Below are positions 1 to 6,725 of a stretch of DNA of 7,785 nt, one piece after another; positions within the stretch are counted from its first letter, which is position 1, and the number at the start of each line of letters is the position of its first letter. The position numbers and the translations under genes were made by a program. Below the pieces are notes generated by a model that ran no database searches, was not told the DNA's origin, and worked only from the letters and a program-made list of their open reading frames with translations. This DNA comes from Gemmobacter sp. (lineage in GTDB: Bacteria > Pseudomonadota > Alphaproteobacteria > Rhodobacterales > Rhodobacteraceae). The stretch is taken from NCBI GenBank assembly GCA_003509785.1, contig DOMY01000208.1:7829-15613 (forward strand). Direction: 5' to 3'.

Positions 1-881
1 CCGCCAATATCTGCAAGCTGGCCATCGAGCCTTTGGATGGGGCCTATACCTCCTCCACCTCGATCGCCGTTCTGCCGGATGTGGTGATTGCGGATACGCA
101 GCATTCACCCTGCAAGACGCGGCGCACGGCGGTTCTGGCGGCGGAAACCGGCGACAACATCCTGCTGCATGTGCCTTTGTCGGGTGGGTTTTCCATCCGG
201 CAGGAGCGCGGGGCAGAGGTGGAATGTGCGCCGGGGCAGATCTATCTGGACCCCAGCGAAGTGCCGGGGGTTGCGCATTTCGTGCCGGAAAGCAGCCGGG
301 TGCTGTATGTCTCTGTGCCACGGGCCGCGTTGCTGGCGGCCAGCCCGGGGATGAACCCGGCCTTGCGGCAGGTGTCTGATGCCACGCCGCAATGGCGGCT
401 GCTGATCGCCTATGCGCGGGCGCTGCACACCGAAGCTGCGACCCTGCCGCCCGACCAGCTGCAGCTTTGCGCGGCCCATCTGCAGGATCTGCTGATCCTG
501 GCCCTGGGGGCCGACCGCGAGGCGGAGATGGTTGCGCAGGGTCGTGGGGCGCGGGCGGCGCGGTTGAAGGCGATCCGATCCGATATCGAGAGCAATCTGT
601 GCAATCCGGATCTCAGCTCGTCCTGGATCGCGGCGCGGCATGGCATTTCGGACCGTTATCTGCGCAGCCTGTTTGCACAGGAAGGGGCCTCGTTCAGCGA
701 TCACGTCGCGGCGCGGCGCCTGATGCGGGTGCATCGGCAGCTGACCGACCCGCGCCATGCCGGGCAATCCATCAGCCAGATCGCGCTGAATGCCGGGTTC
801 GGGGATATTTCCTGGTTCAATGCACGGTTTCGGGCGACCTTCGGCGCCACCCCATCCGAGGTGCGGGCACTGGGGCCGTGA
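1..881 (+). CDS. AraC-family transcriptional regulator (5' end outside window)
   Basis: This is a DNA-binding regulator with an N-terminal cupin-like sensing domain and a C-terminal AraC helix-turn-helix domain. The frame is open from base 3, and the residues before the first possible start (a TTG at 33) read ICKLAIEP, which fits the family's N-terminal domain, so the true start is probably upstream of the window. About 292 residues are visible. The DNA-binding domain occupies roughly 561-878. Its first helix-turn-helix is around 612-690 (WIAARHGISDRYLRSLF), and the second contains GFGDISWFNARFRATFG followed by TPSEVR, the AraC signature. The N-terminal half resembles the AraC-binding-like domain of regulators that sense small molecules, but the ligand cannot be told. 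It ends about 100 bp before the VWA gene on the same strand; a regulatory link is possible but not shown. Family call is secure, target unknown. Confidence 0.93.
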   Translation, partial: ANICKLAIEPLDGAYTSSTSIAVLPDVVIADTQHSPCKTRRTAVLAAETGDNILLHVPLSGGFSIRQERGAEVECAPGQIYLDPSEVPGVAHFVPESSRVLYVSVPRAALLAASPGMNPALRQVSDATPQWRLLIAYARALHTEAATLPPDQLQLCAAHLQDLLILALGADREAEMVAQGRGARAARLKAIRSDIESNLCNPDLSSSWIAARHGISDRYLRSLFAQEGASFSDHVAARRLMRVHRQLTDPRHAGQSISQIALNAGFGDISWFNARFRATFGATPSEVRALGP

Positions 882-966
882 CCGGATCTGTGCCGCTGGC
901 CCCCATGCGGCTGCCGCCCAGCCCAAGATCGGCCCGCCCTTTCGCGCGATAGTCATCTGGCGCAAT

Positions 967-971
967 GGGAG
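967..971 (+). promoter_or_regulatory. Ribosome binding site that decides the VWA gene start
   Basis: GGGAG lies 8 nt before the ATG at 980. The earlier in-frame ATG at 965 has no purine-rich sequence at a suitable distance and would put charged and aromatic residues in front of the signal peptide. This favours 980 as the start. No convincing -35/-10 pair was seen in the 882-964 gap. Confidence 0.6.
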
Positions 972-979
972 AGTGGAAG

Positions 980-3298
980 ATGCGGGATTACTGGCGGGCC
1001 GGGGTATCGGTGCTGGCATGGGCGGCGGGCGGTCTGAGCGCCGGGCTGGCCTTGGCCGACACGCCGGCCACGATCATCGTGATGGATGGCTCGGGCTCGA
1101 TGTGGGGGCAGATCGACGGGCGGCCCAAGCTGGAGATTGCCCGGGAAACCGTCGCCGGGGTGCTGGACACCATTCCCGAAGGGCAGGCGCTGGGCCTGCT
1201 GGCCTATGGTCATCGGGAAAAGGGCAATTGCGGTGATATTGAACTGATGGTGCCCCCTGCGCCCGGAACCGCGGCGCAGATCCGCGATGCGGTGAACGCG
1301 ATGCGGTTTCTGGGCAAGACGCCGCTTTCCGACGCGGTGCGCCAGGCGGCCGAAGCCCTGCGCTTTGGCGAAGAGGCGGCGACGGTCGTGCTGGTGACAG
1401 ACGGGCTGGAAACCTGTGCGGCCGATCCCTGCGCGCTGGGCCAGGAGCTTGAGGCGGCGGGGCTGGATTTCACCGCCCATGTCATCGGCTTTGGCCTTTC
1501 GGCAGAGGAGGGCGCGCAGGTGGCCTGTCTGGCGGAAAACACCGGCGGGCGGTATTTCCAGGCCGGGGATGCCACCGCCCTGGCCGAAGCCTTGCAGGCG
1601 ACCGTGGTGGCGGCAGAGCCGCAGCCACCCCAGCCACCGCAGGAACCCCTGCCCGAAGCCACGCTGGAGGCCCCGGCGACCGCCCCGATGGGGCAGCCGG
1701 TCGCGGTGGGCTGGACAGGGCCTGCGGCGGAGCTGGACACGATCGAGATCGGTCTGCCGGGGAATGGCGAGCGATGGGGCTGGGAATATGTGAAGACAGG
1801 CAATCCAGTCAGCCTGTTGATGCCGGGCACGCCTGGGATTTACGAACTGCGCTACAAGTTCCGCGATCAGACCGTGATCGCCACCCGCGAGATCGAGGTG
1901 ACAGAGGCCCCTGTGACGATGACCGTATCGGAACAGGTGCTGGCAGGCCGTGAATTTTCCATCCGCTGGACGGGGCCGAATGCGCCCTATGACAATATCC
2001 AGATCGCTGAGGCGGGAAGCGACAGTTATCTGTCCTATGCCTATGTCAGCGGGGGTAATCCGCTGGTGATGACCGCACCCGATGCGCCGGGGGCGTATGA
2101 GCTGCGCTACAAGCTGTCGGATACCGAGGTGATCGCCACCGAGCCGCTGACGGTTCTGCCCGAGGATGCCGTGCTGCCGGATGTGGCGCCCGGCCCCTTG
2201 CCGGTGGTGATCGAGGCTGATGCGGGTGGAGTGGCGTTCAACGTGGTCTGGTCTGCCGTGCCGGTAGAGGGGCAGGGCCTGCCGCCCGAAGCCTGGGCCA
2301 TGCCGGAAGGCGTGGCCGGGCCGGTGAGCGCGGATTTTCTGCCCGGCCTTTATGATGTGACGGGCATGGCGGGCGATCAGGTCTTTGCGGGCCGTATCGC
2401 CGTGGCGGCCGGGGCCGAGAACCGCTTTGTCATCCCGCTTTCACCGGCCCTTTCGCCCGCGGGCGAAGATGCGGGTGGGGCTTCGGATATGCCGGCTGCG
2501 GAGACGACAGCCTTGGGCACGACGGGGCAGGCAGGCCCGGTGCCGCTTCCGGTGCCGCTGCGGATCAAGGGGGTCTATGACGGTGTCTTTGCGACCTGGG
2601 AGGCCTTTCCGCTGGGCGGGCAGGAAAGCCCGCTGCTGGCCAGTGGGGCGGCGCGTCCGGGGGCCTGGGAAACACAGCTTGATCCGGGCCCATGGCTGAT
2701 CCGGGGGCGGCACGAAGGGGCCAGGGGGGCAACCTATCTGGCCGTGCTGCAGGTGGCTGCCGGGATGGCGCCCGAGGTGACGATGGCCCGGCCCCGCTAT
2801 GGGGCGACGCCGGGCGACGGTACTCCCTTTGCCTGGATGTGCGACGGCGATCTGCCCTGTTTCGTGCATGACAAGGAAACCGGATTGCAGCTTGGCCTGC
2901 CCGCCGGCTGGGGCATGGAGGATCCCGTCTTGCTGACGACGGCGGCGGGGGTCAGCGGGTCTGCGGTCTTTGCCACCTTCATGCCGCTGCGTGCGGATCG
3001 TGGCACTGCGCTGGTTGCGGTGAACCCGCGGCAATGGGATGCGATGCTTGGCCCCTGCGCCGCGATCCGCATCGGGCAGGTTTGCCGCGATGCCGGGCTG
3101 ACGGGGGAAGATCTGCAAGCCTACCGGATGATAGAGGCCACGCTGGAATATGGTGTTTCCGAGGAAGCCCCGGCCGGTTCTGCCGTGGCGGAAGGCGGGG
3201 GCGGTCTGGCCGACAGGATCAAGGGAACCCGGCTGCAGATGCCCGAAGGGGTGAACCTGCTGGAAATCCTCGCCCCGCAATTTGCGCCCAAGGAGTGA
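980..3298 (+). CDS. Exported VWA-domain protein with two tandem Ig-like repeats
   Basis: A predicted periplasmic protein of 772 aa (777 if the ATG at 965 is used). Numbering here is from 980. Residues 1-26 form a Sec signal peptide ending ALA before DT. A von Willebrand factor A domain follows (about 30-210) with an intact MIDAS metal site: DGSGS (D36, S38, S40), T114 in GKTPLSDA, and D141 in LVTDGLETC. Cysteines at 84, 146, 151 and 183 fit the exported VWA subfamily often annotated as Ca-activated chloride channel homologue; that name does not establish channel activity. A Pro-rich linker (about 213-226) leads to two 81-residue Ig-like repeats (227-307 and 312-392). A second Pro/Ala/Gly-rich linker (about 486-525) precedes a C-terminal region with four more cysteines (621, 627, 693, 702). 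No membrane anchor was seen. The VWA domain suggests metal-dependent protein binding; partner and role are unknown. It is translationally coupled to the following gene. Confidence 0.93.
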   Translation: MRDYWRAGVSVLAWAAGGLSAGLALADTPATIIVMDGSGSMWGQIDGRPKLEIARETVAGVLDTIPEGQALGLLAYGHREKGNCGDIELMVPPAPGTAAQIRDAVNAMRFLGKTPLSDAVRQAAEALRFGEEAATVVLVTDGLETCAADPCALGQELEAAGLDFTAHVIGFGLSAEEGAQVACLAENTGGRYFQAGDATALAEALQATVVAAEPQPPQPPQEPLPEATLEAPATAPMGQPVAVGWTGPAAELDTIEIGLPGNGERWGWEYVKTGNPVSLLMPGTPGIYELRYKFRDQTVIATREIEVTEAPVTMTVSEQVLAGREFSIRWTGPNAPYDNIQIAEAGSDSYLSYAYVSGGNPLVMTAPDAPGAYELRYKLSDTEVIATEPLTVLPEDAVLPDVAPGPLPVVIEADAGGVAFNVVWSAVPVEGQGLPPEAWAMPEGVAGPVSADFLPGLYDVTGMAGDQVFAGRIAVAAGAENRFVIPLSPALSPAGEDAGGASDMPAAETTALGTTGQAGPVPLPVPLRIKGVYDGVFATWEAFPLGGQESPLLASGAARPGAWETQLDPGPWLIRGRHEGARGATYLAVLQVAAGMAPEVTMARPRYGATPGDGTPFAWMCDGDLPCFVHDKETGLQLGLPAGWGMEDPVLLTTAAGVSGSAVFATFMPLRADRGTALVAVNPRQWDAMLGPCAAIRIGQVCRDAGLTGEDLQAYRMIEATLEYGVSEEAPAGSAVAEGGGGLADRIKGTRLQMPEGVNLLEILAPQFAPKE
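1658..2155 (+). repeat. Two tandem 81-residue Ig-like repeats inside the VWA protein
   Basis: Units at 1658-1900 and 1913-2155 encode segments that align without a gap, with about 31 of 81 residues identical by eye. Shared landmarks are WTGP, GNP in the middle, then PG-YELRYK, D, and VIAT near the end. The aromatic and glycine pattern suggests a beta-sandwich fold. The DNA has diverged, so this is an old domain duplication and not a recent copy. Confidence 0.85.
3290..3295 (+). promoter_or_regulatory. Ribosome binding site inside the 3' end of the VWA gene
   Basis: AAGGAG lies just before the VWA stop codon. It is 8 nt from the ATG at 3304 but only 2 nt from the ATG at 3298, which overlaps the stop in TGATG. 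Spacing favours 3304 as the start of the next gene. The arrangement implies translational coupling. Confidence 0.7.
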
Positions 3299-3303
3299 TG
3301 CCG

Positions 3304-4026
3304 ATGAACCGATACATCCTTGTCAGCGCGCTTCTGGCACTCTGGCCCGGGCTGGTGCAGGCCCAGCAGATGACCGGCGAAAAGATCGTGATGGCGCGTT
3401 GCGGCGATGCGGGCTGCCAATGCACCCTGTCAGAGTTCGATCTGGAAGCGCTGTCTTTCCTGACGGGGCAGGATTTGCCCGCCGGGGCCGTGCAGGGCAC
3501 CTATGTGACCTACAGGGGCGAAGCCTATCTGTCGTCGCTGACGCCGGACGAGGTGCACCAGATCGCCGGGGGCGAAGGAAAGTGCGAGATGGCGCTGTTC
3601 GATCCGATCATCCCGCGTGACGGGACGTGGCAGGGCAGCGTGCGGGTGCAATCCATGTCGGGATGCCATCCACAGGTGGCCGAGATGGTGCCTGCCATCG
3701 CCGCCGGAATGGAGACGACTGTGCAGGTCGTCTGGGAGGGCGGGCGGTTCCATCCCGGCAAGCTGGCCTCTGGCGGCAGCAGCCCTGCGGTGGAATGGAC
3801 CGAGAAGGGGCCGGGCAGCTTTACCGGGCGCCTCAAGGTGCCGCAGAACAAGGCGCTGACGGTGACCAGCAGCGCGACGGCAACGCTGACCGCCCCGGAT
3901 CGGGCGACGGCGACGCTGCGGCAGCGCATTGCGGCCGAAGGCGGGGGCAATGCGCTGCTGGCCGCCGCCGGCATGGCGGATTGCCGGACCTTTGCGGTCT
4001 ATGATTTCACCCGGATCTCGGAGTGA
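3304..4026 (+). CDS. Exported six-cysteine protein of unknown function, partner of the VWA protein
   Basis: A 240-aa protein (242 if the ATG at 3298 is used). Residues 1-20 form a clear signal peptide ending VQA before QQ, so the mature protein should be periplasmic or secreted. It has six cysteines, all in the mature part: a CGDAGCQC cluster near the N terminus (C33, C38, C40), then C94, C121 and C227. The even number in an exported protein suggests disulfides, but pairings cannot be read from sequence. The C-terminal half (about 105-205) is rich in short alternating Thr/Val/Ala stretches, consistent with beta structure. No catalytic motif or known family was recognised. Overlap with the VWA gene makes a shared operon nearly certain, so the two products probably act in the same compartment and perhaps together. 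No clear intrinsic terminator follows before the tRNA gene. Confidence 0.85.
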   Translation: MNRYILVSALLALWPGLVQAQQMTGEKIVMARCGDAGCQCTLSEFDLEALSFLTGQDLPAGAVQGTYVTYRGEAYLSSLTPDEVHQIAGGEGKCEMALFDPIIPRDGTWQGSVRVQSMSGCHPQVAEMVPAIAAGMETTVQVVWEGGRFHPGKLASGGSSPAVEWTEKGPGSFTGRLKVPQNKALTVTSSATATLTAPDRATATLRQRIAAEGGGNALLAAAGMADCRTFAVYDFTRISE

Positions 4027-4148
4027 CAGGCGCACCCTTTGCCGTTGCCGGGCTGTCGGCGCGGCAGGGGTGGGCGGAACAGGCCTGTGCCGGGGTGGTT
4101 CTGTGGCGGTGGTTTTCTGCTGTGAGATCGGGGATCTGTGAGAACTTC

Positions 4149-4222
4149 TGGAGCGGGCGGCGGGAATCGAACCCGCGTCTCCTGCTTGGAAGGCAGGGGT
4201 CTTACCATTACACAACGCCCGC
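4149..4222 (-). tRNA. tRNA-Gly (anticodon TCC)
   Basis: The minus strand folds into a full cloverleaf of 74 nt including an encoded CCA. The acceptor stem GCGGGCG pairs with CGCCCGC, the anticodon stem CCTGC/GCAGG encloses the loop CTTCCAA with anticodon TCC (reads GGA and probably GGG), and the T-arm carries GGTTCGATTCC. The discriminator base is T, usual for bacterial tRNA-Gly. It lies downstream of fabI on the same strand but behind the fabI terminator, with its own promoter candidate, so it is probably transcribed alone. Confidence 0.97.
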
Positions 4223-4261
4223 TCGGGCTGTGGCGATCGGCCACTGGCAAGTTCTTCCCTT

Positions 4262-4290
4262 CAGATAGCCGACGATCCCGGGCTGTGCAA
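4262..4290 (-). promoter_or_regulatory. Candidate promoter of the tRNA-Gly gene
   Basis: On the minus strand TTGCAC (4285-4290) and TATCTG (4262-4267) are separated by exactly 17 nt and lie about 40 bp before the tRNA 5' end. Both boxes are imperfect matches to the sigma-70 consensus, but position and spacing fit a tRNA promoter with a leader of about 30 nt. Confidence 0.45.
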
Positions 4291-4379
4291 GAGGGGGGAG
4301 GCGGTTCCCTTGCGCGGGTGGGCAAAAGCTGTGGCTGGGCGGGTAAAGCCGGGCGGTAAAAGCCCAAGGTGGCAAAGGA

Positions 4380-4408
4380 AAAGGCCGCAGCGCGGGGCTG
4401 CGGCCTTT
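4380..4408 (-). terminator. Rho-independent terminator of the fab cluster
   Basis: A perfect 11-bp stem (AAAGGCCGCAG / CTGCGGCCTTT) with a 7-nt loop starts 16 nt after the fabI stop codon. In the minus-strand transcript it is followed by TCCTTTGCC, giving a broken U-tract that begins inside the stem's TTT. It may also slow plus-strand transcription from the VWA operon, although only three T residues follow on that side. Confidence 0.85.
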
Positions 4409-4424
4409 GGATCCTGTTGATGGA

Positions 4425-5213
4425 TCAGAGGTTTTCGGCCTGCGGCATCCCCAGCACATGAAAGCCGCCGTCCACGCGCACAACCTCGCCGGTGGTGAAG
4501 GCGCCGTAATCGGAACACAGCCAGACAGCGGTGCCGCCCACAGCCTCCAGCGTGGCATTGCTGCGCAGCGGGGCGTTGCTTTCGGTATGGCGATAGGTGG
4601 CCCGTGCCCCGCCGATGGCGGCCCCGGCCAGCGTCTTCATCGGGCCGGGCGAGATGGCGTTGACGCGCACCTTCTGCGGCCCCAGATCATTGGCCAGATA
4701 GCGGGTGGCGCTTTCCAGTGCCGCCTTGGCGACGCCCATCACGTTGTAATTCGGCGTGACGCGGTTGGAGCCCTGGAAGGTGAGGGTGATCAGGCTGCCG
4801 CCATTCGGCATCATCTCGGCGGCGCGGCGCGACACGTCGATGAAGGAAAAGCACGAGATATCCAGCGAGTGCTTGAAATTGCCACGGCTGGTGTTGATGA
4901 ACCGGCCGGTCAGTTCCGTCTTGTCGGAAAAGGCGATGGCGTGGATCAGGAAATCCATCGTGCCCCAGCGATCCTTCAGCGCGCCGAAGCAGGCATCGAG
5001 GCTGTCATCATTGGTGACATCGACATCCACCAGGAAATCGCTGCCGACCGATGCCGCCAGTGGTTCTACGCGTTTGCCGAAGGCCTCGCCCTGATAGGAG
5101 AACGCCAGCTCTGCGCCTTCGTCGGCCAGCGCCTTGGCGATGCCCCAGGCAATCGACCGTTCATTGGCCACGCCCATGACAAGGCCGCGCTTGCCCTTCA
5201 TCAGTTCAGCCAT
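4425..5213 (-). CDS. fabI: Enoyl-[acyl-carrier-protein] reductase (NADH), FabI
   Basis: FabI catalyses the last step of each fatty acid elongation cycle, reducing trans-2-enoyl-ACP with NADH in the cytoplasm. The 262-aa length equals that of E. coli FabI. It is an atypical short-chain dehydrogenase: the nucleotide-binding segment is GVANERSIAWGIA (residues 14-26), and the catalytic Tyr-x6-Lys pair is Y156 and K163 in PNYNVMGVAKAALE, followed by ISPGPMKTLAG. Residue 146, usually the second active-site Tyr in FabI, is Phe here (codon TTC), and the residue aligned with E. coli Gly93 in the triclosan-binding region is Ala94. The start is supported by GGAGG at 5219-5223, 5 nt upstream. It lies 67 bp after fabB and probably belongs to the same transcript. 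An intrinsic terminator follows it. Confidence 0.97.
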   Translation of the reverse strand: MAELMKGKRGLVMGVANERSIAWGIAKALADEGAELAFSYQGEAFGKRVEPLAASVGSDFLVDVDVTNDDSLDACFGALKDRWGTMDFLIHAIAFSDKTELTGRFINTSRGNFKHSLDISCFSFIDVSRRAAEMMPNGGSLITLTFQGSNRVTPNYNVMGVAKAALESATRYLANDLGPQKVRVNAISPGPMKTLAGAAIGGARATYRHTESNAPLRSNATLEAVGGTAVWLCSDYGAFTTGEVVRVDGGFHVLGMPQAENL

Positions 5214-5240
5214 TCAAGCCTCCGGTTGGCGAGGGGAAAG

Positions 5241-5259
5241 GGGAGGGCGGCGCCCTCCC
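5241..5259 (-). other. GC hairpin between fabB and fabI
   Basis: GGGAGGGC and GCCCTCCC form an 8-bp perfect stem with a 3-nt loop in the fabB-fabI gap. No U-run follows on the minus strand (the next bases are CTTTCCCC), so it is more likely a transcript-stabilising or attenuating structure than a full terminator. It sits about 18 nt before the fabI ribosome binding site. Confidence 0.5.
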
Positions 5260-5264
5260 GCATA

Positions 5265-5292
5265 GTCAGTCGCGGAAGTGTCAGTCGCGGAA
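5265..5292. repeat. 13-bp direct repeat across the fabB stop codon
   Basis: GTCAGTCGCGGAA occurs at 5265-5277 and 5280-5292 (15-bp period). On the coding strand the upstream copy holds the last fabB codons, TTC CGC GAC TGA, and the second copy repeats them in frame just past the stop, giving a second in-frame TGA. It looks like a small local duplication of the gene end. Confidence 0.9.
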
Positions 5293-6510
5293 TTTGCTCA
5301 TGACCAGGGTGGCATTGGTGCCGCCGAAGCCAAAGCTGTTGGACAGCACGCTGTCCAGCTCCACACCTTCACGATAGGTGGTGGCGATTTCTTCCGGTTT
5401 CAGTTCCGGGTCCAGCTGGGTGACATTGGCCGAAGCGGTGATGAAGCTGCCCTGCAGCATCAGCAGCGAATAGATCGCCTCGTGCACGCCGGTCGCGCCC
5501 AGGCTGTGCCCGGTGAGCGATTTGGTGGAGGAGATCGGCGGCACATTGCCTTCGCCGAAGACCCGGCGGATCGCCTTCACCTCGGTCACATCGCCTGCGG
5601 GGGTCGAGGTGCCATGGGCATTGATGTAGCTGATCTTGCGGCCTTCCGGCAGGGTGCCGACTGCCAGCCGCATCGAGCGCTCGCCGCCCTCGCCGCTGGG
5701 GGCGACCATGTCATGGCCATCGGAGGTGGCGCCGTAGCCGGTGACTTCGGCATAGATCTTGGCGCCGCGGGCCAGCGCGTGGTTCAGTTCTTCCAGAACC
5801 ACCACGCCGCCGCCGCCTGCGATCACGAAACCATCGCGTGTAGCGTCAAAGGCGCGGCTGGCGGTGGCGGGGGTATCATTGTATTTCGACGACATGGCGC
5901 CCATGGCATCGAACAGGCAGGACAGCGTCCAGTCCAGTTCCTCGCCGCCGCCGGCAAAGACGATATCCTGCTTGCCCATCTGGATCAGCTCGGTGCCATT
6001 GCCGATGCAATGCGCGCTGGTGGAACAGGCGGAGGTGATCGAATAGTTCACGCCCTTGATCTTGAATGGCGTGGCCAGGCAGGCGGAATTGGTGCTGCTC
6101 ATGCAGCGGGTGACCATGAAGGGCCCCATCCGCTTGGGCGCGCCCTTTTCCACCACGATGTTATGCGCCTGGAAGAAGTTCGAGGTGGACGGACCACCGG
6201 ACCCCATGATGAGCCCCGCGCGTTCGTTCGAAACCTCGGCCTCGGTCAGGCCGCTGTCGGCGATGGCCTGACGCATGGCGATGAAGTTATAGGCGGCGCC
6301 GGGGCCCATGAAGCGCAGGTCGCGCTTGTCGATATGGTCTTCCAGCACGATCTGCGGCATCCCGTGCACCTGGCTGCGGAAACCGCGCTCGGCATATTCG
6401 GGGGCAGCAACAATGCCGGATTTCCCGGCGCGCAGGCTGGCTTCCACCTCGGCGGCAGTATTGCCGATGGGCGAGACGATGCCGATGCCGGTGATGACGA
6501 CGCGACGCAT
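5281..6510 (-). CDS. fabB: 3-oxoacyl-[acyl-carrier-protein] synthase I (KAS I), FabB
   Basis: FabB condenses malonyl-ACP with acyl-ACP and is needed to elongate the cis-unsaturated intermediate made by FabA. The protein is 409 aa (E. coli FabB is 406) and aligns along its length. The thiolase-fold active site is complete: nucleophile C162 in SACSTSAHC, H299 in NAHGTSTPAGD, K330 in STKSLTGHS, and H335 in TGHSLGATG, with the C-terminal SNSFGFGGTNATLVM segment. FabB-type rather than FabF-type identity rests on MRRVVITGIGIVSPIGN and the CLATPFKIKGVNYSI region, close to E. coli FabB. The start at 6510 is fixed by GGAGG at 6516-6520, 5 nt upstream, and by homology; the frame stays open upstream to an ATG at 6738, but that extension has no family support. 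It lies between fabA and fabI on the same strand. Confidence 0.97.
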   Translation of the reverse strand: MRRVVITGIGIVSPIGNTAAEVEASLRAGKSGIVAAPEYAERGFRSQVHGMPQIVLEDHIDKRDLRFMGPGAAYNFIAMRQAIADSGLTEAEVSNERAGLIMGSGGPSTSNFFQAHNIVVEKGAPKRMGPFMVTRCMSSTNSACLATPFKIKGVNYSITSACSTSAHCIGNGTELIQMGKQDIVFAGGGEELDWTLSCLFDAMGAMSSKYNDTPATASRAFDATRDGFVIAGGGGVVVLEELNHALARGAKIYAEVTGYGATSDGHDMVAPSGEGGERSMRLAVGTLPEGRKISYINAHGTSTPAGDVTEVKAIRRVFGEGNVPPISSTKSLTGHSLGATGVHEAIYSLLMLQGSFITASANVTQLDPELKPEEIATTYREGVELDSVLSNSFGFGGTNATLVMSKFRD

Positions 6511-6536
6511 GGGGGCCTCCGTAAAAATCTCTGGCA

Positions 6537-6565
6537 TGTTTAGGGCAGCGCGGGGCGAGGGGCAA
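6537..6565 (-). promoter_or_regulatory. Candidate fabB promoter
   Basis: On the minus strand TTGCCC (6560-6565) and TAAACA (6537-6542) are 17 nt apart, which would start transcription about 20 nt before the fabB ATG. The boxes are weak matches (about 4/6 and 3/6), so this is only a candidate, but it would explain the long fabA-fabB gap. Confidence 0.3.
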
Positions 6566-6725
6566 GCAGGAAGGGGCGCGCGTGGAGGGCGCGACAGAGG
6601 GCATCGGATGGCCGCGGACAGCCGCATGTCCGAGGGTGGTCTGTGCTTTATGGTGCCAAGCCCCCTGACCGCAATCGTCGCGCTGGCGTCACCAGAGCGG
6701 CTGGCCGTGGGGGCGGCCATCCGCT

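Noticed and set aside
105..1019. A 304-codon minus-strand open frame opposite the AraC gene
   Set aside because: Its Pro/Arg/Gln-rich translation has no recognisable domain and it lies opposite a clear AraC-family gene, as expected from GC-rich codon bias.
2441..3280. A 279-codon minus-strand open frame opposite the VWA gene
   Set aside because: It is Arg/Pro/Gly/His-rich, without signal, domain or ribosome binding site, and overlaps the supported VWA gene fully.
4120..4143. CTGTGAGA direct repeat and AGATC/GATCT mini-hairpin downstream of the tRNA
   Set aside because: The stem is only 5 bp with no U-run, so it is too weak to call a tRNA terminator; the 8-bp repeat can arise by chance.
4416..4427. 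TTGAT..ATCA as an FNR-like site at the fabI 3' end
   Set aside because: The half-site spacing is 2 nt instead of 4 and the position is at the end of a gene.
5278..6543. A 421-codon plus-strand open frame opposite fabB
   Set aside because: It is the antisense shadow of fabB in high-GC DNA; the fabB frame has full catalytic motifs and homology, and this one shows low-complexity Gly/Ala/His-rich sequence with no family signature.
6639..6663. A sigma-54-like TGGCAC...GC element on the minus strand in the fabA-fabB gap
   Set aside because: The spacing between the GG and GC elements is one base short and the TTGC part does not match.
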